From: Clavaria fumosa
Taxonomy: Eukaryota > Basidiomycota > Agaricomycetes > Agaricales > Clavariaceae
Assembly (NCBI GenBank): GCA_951802425.1
Contig: OX637802.1
Coordinates: forward strand, 2,604,001 to 2,668,000
Reading direction: 5' to 3'
DNA length: 64,000 nucleotides
Shown here: positions 57,147 through 64,000 of the stretch, piece by piece
Position numbering within the stretch: the stretch's first letter is position 1
Layout: each line of letters opens with the position of its first letter
The notes under the pieces: generated by a model
Told to the model about the DNA's origin: nothing
Seen by the model: the letters and a program-made list of their open reading frames with translations, nothing else
Databases searched by the model: none
Translations under genes and position numbers: made by a program

Positions 57147-57309
57147 AGAGGGTTGTGAGAATCATGTGATAAGCAGAACTTTCAGTCTTTCTTCATAGTA
57201 GAAAGGTGCAAGTGGAGAATATCAAAACCTAAGGAATACATGTGTCCAATATGAGTATATATGCTGAGCCCAGGTCCATGGAAATGAAATAGGTACAAGG
57301 TTCTGCAAA

Positions 57310-58040
57310 GTATGCACAAGTCTGCACAGTGTGCATAACTTTGCATAACTTTGCATAACTTTGCATAACTTTGCATAACTTTGCACAACTTGTACAAAAA
57401 TATTGCATAACTGTGCATAACTTTGCACAACTCTGCACAACTTGTACAACAATATTGCATAACTGTGCATAACTGTGCACAACTCTGCACAACTTGTACA
57501 ACAATATTGCATAACTGTGCATAACTGTGCATAACTTTGCACAACTCTGCACAACTTGTACAACAATATTGCATAACTGTGCATAACTGTGCATAACTTT
57601 GCACAACTCTGCACAACTTGTACAACAATATTGCATAACTTTGCATAACTTTGCACAACTCCACACAAAACCATTGCATAACTTTGCATAACTTTGCATA
57701 ACTCTGCACAACTCTGCACAAAAATATTGCATAACTTTGCATAACTTTGCATAACTCTGTATAACTTTGCATAACTCTGCATAACTTTGTTGCACAACTT
57801 TGCACAACTCTGCATAACTTTGCACAACTTTGCATGGCTCTGCATGACTTTGCACAACTTTGCACAAAAATGTTGCACAACTTTGCACAACTTTGCACAA
57901 CTTTGCATAAGTGTGCATAAGTGTGCATTAGTGTGCATAAGTGTGCATAAGTGTGCATAAGTGTGCACAAGTGTGCGCAATCTTGCATAAGTTTGCACAA
58001 GTTTGCACAAGTTTGCATAAGTGCACACTTGTGTGCATAA
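57310..58040. repeat. Satellite built on TTTGCATAAC
   Basis: Roughly 70 units of about 10 bp (GCATAACTTT, GCACAACTCT, GCATAAGTGT variants), with a higher-order unit of about 65-75 bp marked by TTGTACAACAATATTGCATA. Because 10 is not a multiple of three and the units lack stops on the minus strand, all three minus frames stay open for 200-300 codons (KLCKVMQSYA-type peptides). I regard them as by-products. Confidence 0.9.
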
Positions 58041-58045
58041 AAATT

Positions 58046-58273
58046 ATGGCCAAAAAAAGGAGCCCTGAACAATTTTGTCCGGTTTGGACCTTCATAGCAG
58101 CGATTAAAGCGTTGGAGAAAGACGGTGACCTCTCAGATGAAGATTTCGTTGATGCTGTTGATCTATTTCAACAGAAAGCAACAGTAGCAACTGCGTATCT
58201 TGTGATTGAGAGTAGTAGTGCTCGTGCGCATTTCTTGCAGAAACAGATGGAGAAGGCGTGTCATATTCTATAG
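58046..58273 (+). CDS. Small helical protein next to the Harbinger transposase
   Basis: 75 aa from ATG 58046 (MAKKRSPEQFCPVWTFIAA). Predicted helical with a charged middle (LEKDGDLSDEDFVDAVDLF) and a KQMEKACHIL end. Its stop is 10 bp from the stop of the convergent transposase C-terminal exon, so it may be the second gene of the PIF/Harbinger element. These elements usually carry a Myb-like partner, which this does not clearly resemble. No known domain. Confidence 0.45.
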   Translation: MAKKRSPEQFCPVWTFIAAIKALEKDGDLSDEDFVDAVDLFQQKATVATAYLVIESSSARAHFLQKQMEKACHIL

Positions 58274-58511
58274 TACTCTGTATTCACAGACTCCGCCTTC
58301 GAACTCTGTAACATTTGTACTCGTTCCACATTTCGTGAGCAATGTCATCTCGTCGTTTCGCTGCCCGTGTCCTCTCCATGCTTGAAACATGTTGCTGTAG
58401 GTTTCCAAAGGCCTCTTGTGCTAGATCGTGTTCTTCCTCAACTCTTGGCTCATCGTCGGGATCATGGATTCGAATGAAATTATGAACAGCAATAAGGGCT
58501 TGAACCAATTT

Positions 58512-61018
58512 CATCAGGAAACCTCAAAATGTCTTGACCCAGCTTGATCTGTCTTGACCTTAGTGGTCAAGACAGATCAAGAACTTTTTTGGTCAAGAAC
58601 TCCGTCTTGAAAACGCAAAACGAACCTACTTATACAAGTTAAAGTTCTTGATTCAAGAACAATCAAGTGTACAAAGTAATCAAGTGTACGAGATGTGATA
58701 AGGGGTCAAGACAATGGTTCCGCTGCTGCCGCCGCCGTCATGTGCTGCTACCGCTGCCATCGTGTGCTGATGCCGCTGCCGCCACCATTGTGCGCTGCTG
58801 CCGCTGCCGTCGTGCGCTGCTGCCATCGTGCACTGCTGCCGCCACTGCGGTCGTGCGCTGCTGCCGCCACTGTGGTTGTGCGCTGCTGCCGCCGCCGTCA
58901 AGCACTGCTACCGCTGCCATCGTGTGCTGATGCCGCCGCCGCCACCATTGTGCGCTGCTGCCGCCACCGTCGTGCACTGCTGCCGCCGCTGCGGTCATGC
59001 GCTGCTGCCGCCGCTGCGGTTGTGTGCTGCTGCTGCCGCTGCGGTCGTGCGCTGCTGCCGCTGTTGTGCGCTGCTGCTGCCGCTGCGGTCGCGCTGCCGC
59101 TGCTGGTGCCATCGCCGCTGCTGCTGGTGCCATCACCGCTGCTGTTGGTGCCACCGCTGCCGCCGCCACCGCCGTCGCTGCTAGTGCTGCCGCTACCGTC
59201 GTCATCGCTGTGCTGCCGCTGCCGCCGTCACTGCTGGTACCGCCGTTGCCATCGCTGTTGGCGCCGCCGCCGCTGCTGGTGCTGTCGCCGCCGCCGCCGC
59301 TACCGTCATCATCACTGCGCCGCTGCCGCTGCTGCTGGTGCTGGTGCTGCCGCTGCCGCCATCACTGCTGGTACTGCCGCCACCGCCGCTGCTGCTGGTG
59401 CCGTTGCCGCTGCTGCTGGTGCCACCGCCGCCGCCGCTACCGTCATTGTCACTGCGCCGCCGCCGCTGGTGCCGCCGCCACCGCCATCGCTGCTGGTGCC
59501 GTCGCCGCTGCTGCTGGTGCTGCCGCCACTGCCGCCACCGCCGTCGCTGCTAGTGCCACTGCTACCGTCGTCATCGCTGCACCGCCGCCACTGCTGCTGG
59601 TGCCGTCGCCGCTGCTGCTGGTGCCGCTGCTGTCGCCGTCACTGCTGGTACTGCCGCCGCCACCATCGCAGCTGGTGCCGCTGCCGCCGCCTTCACTGCT
59701 GGTGCTGCCTCTGCCGCTGCCACCGCCGTCGCTGCTGGTGCCGCCGCCGCCGCCACCACCATCGCTGCTGGTGCCGCTGCTACCGTCGTTGTCGCTGCTA
59801 GTGCCGCCACTACCATTGTCGCTGCTTTGCTGCTGCCGCCGCCACCGTCGTCGCTGTCCATTGCCGCTGCCGATGTCGACCGCTTCTGCTGCCACTGTCG
59901 TCGTTGCCACCTGCCGTTTCTGCATTTGGGGTCATGAGAAAGGGAGAAAAAGAGAGGGGGCGGCATCACCTGAGTTGTCGTCCATTGTTCCTGCTGCTGC
60001 TGTCCACTGCCGCTGCCACCGCCGTCCACGTCACCCGCTGCTGCCGCCGCCGTCAACGCCGTCTGCTGCTGCCGCCGTCAACGCCGTCTGCTGCTGCCGC
60101 CGTCAACGCCGTCTGCTGCTGCCGCCGTCAACGCCGTCTGCTGCTGCCGCCGTCAACGCCGTCTGCTGCTGCCGCCGTCAACGCCGTCTGCTGCTGCCGC
60201 CGTCAACGCCGTCTGCTGCTGCCGCCGCTCGTCGTCCGTTGCTGCTGCTGCCGCCGTCGTCACTGTCCATTGCCGCTGCTGCTGCTGCCACCGTCATCGT
60301 CAACAACCGCTGCTGTCGTTACCCCTGCCATTTCCTTACCTGGGGTCAGCAGAGGGAAAGACAGAGGAGGTCACCTGGGGTCGTTGCCGCCATTTTCGTT
60401 GTCACACAAAGAGAGAGAGAGAGGGAGAGGAAGAGGAGTGGGGGGGTGTTAGATTGAGGATGTGAGAGTAGTGTTGTGGGCACGACTGACAAGCGGGGTC
60501 GGACTTTGAACAAAGTTCAACATAGACCATGTGACCTTATGTCGAAATTTCTTTTGAAGTCCAATTCAGGTTTTGCTGATGTTGATGTCTTTTGTAGCTA
60601 CTATGTAAATAAGTTCATTGATCACCATGCTTTTGAGATAGCTTCTTGACATCTTTTTTACTGCTTGTTTTCTAATTAGTCTTGATCATCTTATTGGCTC
60701 TTGACTACAATTGTTTCTTATTGGTCTTGACCAACTTATTGGCTCTTGATTTCTTAGCATATCCTTGACTACAATACTCTCCAAGATAAAATACATGTGT
60801 TGATTTTCTTATTAGTCTTGACCATCTTATTAGTTCTTGACTACAATTATTGCTTGTTTTCTTATTGGTCTTGACCATCTTATTAGCTCTTGACTACTTA
60901 GCATATCCTTGACTACAACACTCTCCAAGATAAAATACATGTCTTGACTTTCTTGACTGTCTTGACCAATTTGTCAAGACAGTCAAGGTGGGTCAAGACA
61001 ATTTGAGGTTTGCTGATG
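58512..61018. mobile_element. CATCAG-family inverted-repeat element 1, 2,507 bp
   Basis: Terminal inverted repeats of about 45 bp: CATCAGGAAACCTCAAAATG on the left and CATCAGCAAACCTCAAATTG reading inward from the right. Each is followed by TCTTGAC-rich subterminal sequence. The element is flanked by TTT. The interior is a CTG/CCG microsatellite and TCTTGACCA-type repeats. No transposase. A 3-bp duplication fits CACTA-like or Harbinger-type mobilisation. Confidence 0.8.
58720..60340. repeat. CTG/CCG trinucleotide array with a 25-bp sub-array
   Basis: Imperfect GCTGCTGCCGCCG repeats keep all frames open on both strands (Ala, Pro, Leu, Arg or Cys runs). Within it, 60061-60235 holds about seven copies of a 25-bp unit starting GTCTGCTGCTGCCGCC. 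I do not call genes here. Confidence 0.9.
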
Positions 61019-61782
61019 TTTGCTTGGAAGGATTGACTGTATTCAGGAGTTGATACAAGAACTTTGAATCGCTTCTTCATAACACCAAAGATTCTTTCAA
61101 TCACATTGCGGGCCTGGGCATGTCGAAGGTTGAATAGCTCCTTGTAATTTCGAGGTCTGAAAGAGTTCAAATAATTGTTGTAATTCAATACTCAAATACA
61201 CATACTTCTCATTTGATTGGCCCCATTCCTTGAGATGATAGCGTACTCCACGATATGGCACAAGAAGGTGATCACACAATGGGAATCCGGCATCACCTAG
61301 GTAGAATTTATTTGCAGGAATCATAAACGTGGATGATCGGGCTTCCTCATACATGCGACTGTCCGAAACGCTGCCCTCCCAACCCGTGACTGCATAAAGA
61401 AATTTCAGGTCAAACCCACATACTGCCAAGACATTCTGGGACAGGTCGCCTTTGCGATTACGAAAGCGGGGCCTCTGAGAGTCGATGACAAAAGCCGAGA
61501 TATGGGTTCCGTCTAATGCACCAAGGCAATCTTTGAGGTATGGGAATAGCTTTGGATTCTCCTCAATCTCCAGTGCACAGGGCATATCTTCAGAGGGTAG
61601 CTTGACATAACTTGGGTAAAACTGATTGGATGTGAACGCATTCACAAGCCGATGCAAAATCCTATCAAGTCCATCTTAAATTAAGAGCAGTGACAAGGTG
61701 TGAGCGCAAGAGCTACCCACTTTGAGATTGTGTCAGTGCTCCTCTGAAACCGTTCCTGGAGCTTCCGAATAGAGCAACCAGT

Positions 61783-63016
61783 CATCAGCAAAACGTCAAA
61801 CTACTTAATCCAACTTAAACTGCTCTTAAACTGTCTTAAACAGCAGATTAAGACATTTTCAGACATTTTTGATTAAGGCGACATGACTTAGATTAAGACT
61901 ATTCGAGTTATGGATTTTACTTAAACTTGCCTTAAAATCAGTCTTAATTACCTTAATTTTGACTACCCTGCCACTGCTGCTGCTGCTGCCGCCGCTGGTT
62001 GCTGCCACCGCTGCTGGTGGTGCTGCCGCCGCCGCCACCGCTGTTGCTGTTGGTGGTGCCGCCGCTGCTGTTGCTGCTGCCGCCGCCGCTGTTGCTATTG
62101 CTGCTGCTGCTGCCGCCGCCACCAGTGCTGTTGGTTGTGCCGCCGCTGCTGCTGCTGCTGCTGGTGCTGCCGCCGCTGCTGCTGCTGCTGGTGCTGCCAC
62201 TGCTGCTGCTGCTGCTGGTGCTGCCGCCACTGCTGCTGCTGCTGGTGCCGCTGCTGCTGCTGCTGCTGCTGGTGCCGCCGCCGCTGCTGCTGCTGCTGGT
62301 GCCGCTGCCGCTGCTGCTGCTGCTGGTGCTGCCGCCACTGCTGCTGCTGCTGGTGCCGCAGCTGCCGCCGCCGCCAGTGCTGTTGGTCGTGCCGCCGCCG
62401 CTGTTGTTGGCAGTGCTGCCGCCGCCGCCGCTGGTTGCTGTTGGTGGTGCCGCAGCCGCCACCGCTGCTGCTGCTGGTGCCGCCGCTGGTTGCTGCCGTC
62501 GCTGCTGCCGCCGCCGCCGCCGCTGTTGCTGTTGGTGGTGCCGCTGCCGCTGCTGTTGCTATTGCTGCCACTGCCGCCGCCGCTGTTGTTGGCAGTGCCG
62601 CCGCCGCCGCCGCTGGTTGCTGTTGGTGGTGCCGCCGCCACCGCTGGTTGCTGCCGTCGTCGCCGCCACTGTTGCTGTTGGTGGTGACGCCGCCGCCGCC
62701 GCCGCTGCTGCTGGTGGTGCCGCCGCTGGTTGCTGCTGCTGCCGCTGCTGTTGCTGTTGCCGCCGCTGCTGTTGCTGTTGCTGCCGCTGCTGCTGGTGGT
62801 GCCGCCGCTGGTTGCCGTTGGTGGTGCCACCGCCGCCGCCACCGCTGTTGCTATTGCTGCCGCCGCCGCTGCTGCTGCTGCTGGTGGTGGTGCTGGTTGC
62901 AATCACCGCCGCCACTTGCTGCTAGTCGCTGCCGCTGCTCGCCGCTGGGTGCTGCAGCCGCCTTCAAGCAGTTCAGGTGTGGTGGGGAGCGAGCGCGACC
63001 AAACATCGAGACGGTG
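61783..63016. mobile_element. CATCAG-family element 2, one end seen
   Basis: Starts CATCAGCAAAACGTCAAAC at the edge of the Harbinger coding sequence, followed by CTTAA-rich subterminal sequence (61800-61960) and a CTG/CCG array (61970-62935). The opposite end (CTGATG) was not found; the boundary given is where element 3 begins. Confidence 0.55.
61970..62935. repeat. CTG/CCG trinucleotide array
   Basis: Imperfect GCTGCTGCTGCTGGTGCCGC-type repeats, open in several frames on both strands. No gene called. Confidence 0.9.
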
Positions 63017-64000
63017 CATCAGCAAACCAGGGGTGATGCTGCAGTAGACTGTGTAGATCTACATAGACCCCATAGAACCCATAGAACCCATAGACAACTT
63101 CCTGGTCTATGTAGAACTACATAGATACAGGCCTTTCTATGTAGAACTATGTAGAACTATGTAGATGGTGCTTCCAGCCTGCCACCACCACCCCTCCCTT
63201 CCTTTGCACACCAGCTGCTGCGAATCAATGGCCCAGGTCCCCGTCGTCGGTCTGTGACCGCAGTGGGGGGCCTGGGCCATTGTTGCTGCTGCTGTTGCTG
63301 CTGCCGCCGCCCGCTGCCGCCGCCCACCGCTGTTGCTGCTGCCGCCACCGCCTCCGCCCGCCGCTGTTGCTGCCGCTGCCACCGCCCACCGCTGTTGCTG
63401 CCGCCGCCGCTGCCCGCCACTGTTGCTGCCGCCGCCGCCGCCCGCCGCTGTTGCTGCCGCCGCCGCCACCCGCCGCTGTTGCTGCCGCTGCCGCCCGCCA
63501 CTGTTGCTGCCGCCGCCGCCGCCCGCCACTGTTGCTGCTGCCGCCGCCGCCCGCCGCTGTTGCTGCTGCTGCCGCCGCCACTGCCCGCCGCTGTTGCTGC
63601 CGCTGCCGCCCGCCACTGTTGCTGCCACCGCCGCTGCCCGCCGCTGTTGCTGCCGCTGCCGCCCGCCACTGTTGCTGCCACCGCCGCTGCCCGCCGCTGT
63701 TGCTGCCGCTGCCACCCACCGCTGTTGCTGCCACTGCCGCCCACCACTGTTGCTGCCGCTGCCGCCCGCCGCTGTTGCTGCTGCTGCCGCCCACCGCTGT
63801 TGCTGCCGCCGCCGCCGCCGTCGCCCGCCACTGTTGCTGCCACCGCCGCCGCCCACCGCTGTTGTTGCTGCTGCCGCCGCCGCCGCCGCCGCCTGCCGCT
63901 GTTGCTGCCGCCGCCGCCGCCGCCCGTTGCTGTTGTTGCTGCTGCTGCCGCCGCCCGCCGCCCGCCGCTGTTGCTGCTGCCACCACCGCCCGCCACTGTT
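63017..64000. mobile_element. CATCAG-family element 3, one end seen, runs off the window
   Basis: Starts CATCAGCAAACC, then a subterminal region dominated by CTACATAGA and CCATAGAAC words (63050-63170), then a GCCGCTGTTGCTGCCGCC array to the window end. Confidence 0.5.
63280..64000. repeat. CTG/CCG trinucleotide array at the window edge
   Basis: Units of 27-39 bp such as GCCCGCCGCTGTTGCTGCCG, open on the minus strand in several frames (Gln, Ala, Gly-rich). No gene called. Confidence 0.9.

Larger units (their letters stand above)
58284..61782 (-). pseudogene. PIF/Harbinger transposase split by an insertion
   Basis: Minus-strand pieces in order: N-terminal TGCSIRKLQERFQRSTDTISK (about 61780-61715); the core from about 61660 to 61206 with LDGTHISAF (first Asp) and YLGDAGFPLCD (second Asp); a 49-nt intron 61157-61205; then PRNYKELFNLRHAQARNVIERIFGV (catalytic Glu) to 61022; and the C-terminus LVQALIAVHNFIRIHDPDDE to RRDDIAHEMWNEY, 58508-58284. 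A 2,507-bp element with 3-bp duplication TTT sits between the last two pieces, and removing it restores the frame exactly. The N-terminal side is cut by another element of the same family at 61783. The DDE triad was complete before insertion. The junction near 61670 was not resolved. Confidence 0.85.

Noticed and set aside
57182..58072. Three overlapping 230-296 codon frames rich in KLCKVMQSYA
   Set aside because: They are produced by a stop-free 10-bp satellite and are open in all three minus frames at once.
58680..60457. Long Ala/Pro/Leu/Cys or Gly/Ser/Thr frames
   Set aside because: CTG/CCG trinucleotide repeats are open on both strands; no domain and no splice structure.
61859..64000. 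Poly-Ala, Gln and Gly-rich frames on both strands
   Set aside because: The same trinucleotide-repeat artefact, inside repeat-family elements.

Overview
The window looks like a nuclear segment from a mushroom-forming basidiomycete (Agaricomycetes). Genes are split by many 40-100 nt GT-AG introns. A few ordinary fungal genes (SSL1 of TFIIH, a Pho80-type cyclin, three conserved but unassigned genes) sit among nested retrotransposons, DNA transposon remnants, MITE-like elements and tandem repeats. No tRNA, rRNA or CRISPR was seen.

Layout. 1-4.1 kb: a decayed spliced gene of unknown function, degenerate repeats and a truncated Tc1-like transposase. 4.4-7.3 kb: a divergent pair, an unassigned conserved gene (minus) and SSL1 (plus, seven exons resolved). 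7.8-28.6 kb: a transposon nest. A small LTR element (copy A) carries a MITE and a gag-only LTR retrotransposon with intact LTRs and CTTAC target duplication. Next comes a chromodomain-bearing Ty3/Gypsy element (Gypsy2) full of stop codons. Its 5' LTR was invaded by a 289-bp LTR-like element, which was in turn invaded by a nearly pristine second Gypsy element (Gypsy1, LTRs differing at one observed base). Both Gypsy elements carry an extra antisense gene between pol and the 3' LTR, encoding a coiled coil plus a six-cysteine cluster with Zn2Cys6 spacing. Gypsy1's antisense gene has five exons and 445 codons.

30.2-38.3 kb: the most striking object. What looks like a 6.5-kb minisatellite is, on the minus strand, the body of one gene. 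About 74 tiny exons (6-219 nt), every one checked a multiple of three, stop-free and phase 0, are separated by near-identical 40-56 nt introns that begin GTGAG and end CTCA(C/T)AG. They lead in frame into five ordinary exons encoding a four-helix membrane domain. Total about 79 exons and roughly 1,300 codons. Its 5' end is not resolved.

39.3-40.7 kb: a Pho80-like cyclin (six exons, 308 aa). 41-47.6 kb: a gene remnant, a 4.7-kb fold-back element with 43-bp repeats in both arms and a 7-bp target duplication, a decayed Gypsy fragment and a hAT-like MITE. 48-54.8 kb: two conserved basidiomycete-type genes of unknown function, the first ending in a membrane segment. 55-57.2 kb: LTR remnants, including copy B of the small LTR element, which preserves the empty site for the gag-only element. 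57.3-64 kb: a 10-bp satellite, then a PIF/Harbinger transposase split by a 2.5-kb inverted-repeat element. That element belongs to a family (three starts seen) sharing the terminus CATCAGCAAA and long CTG/CCG arrays.

Splice sites, reading frames and repeats were read by eye. Names rest on motif recognition, not database searches.
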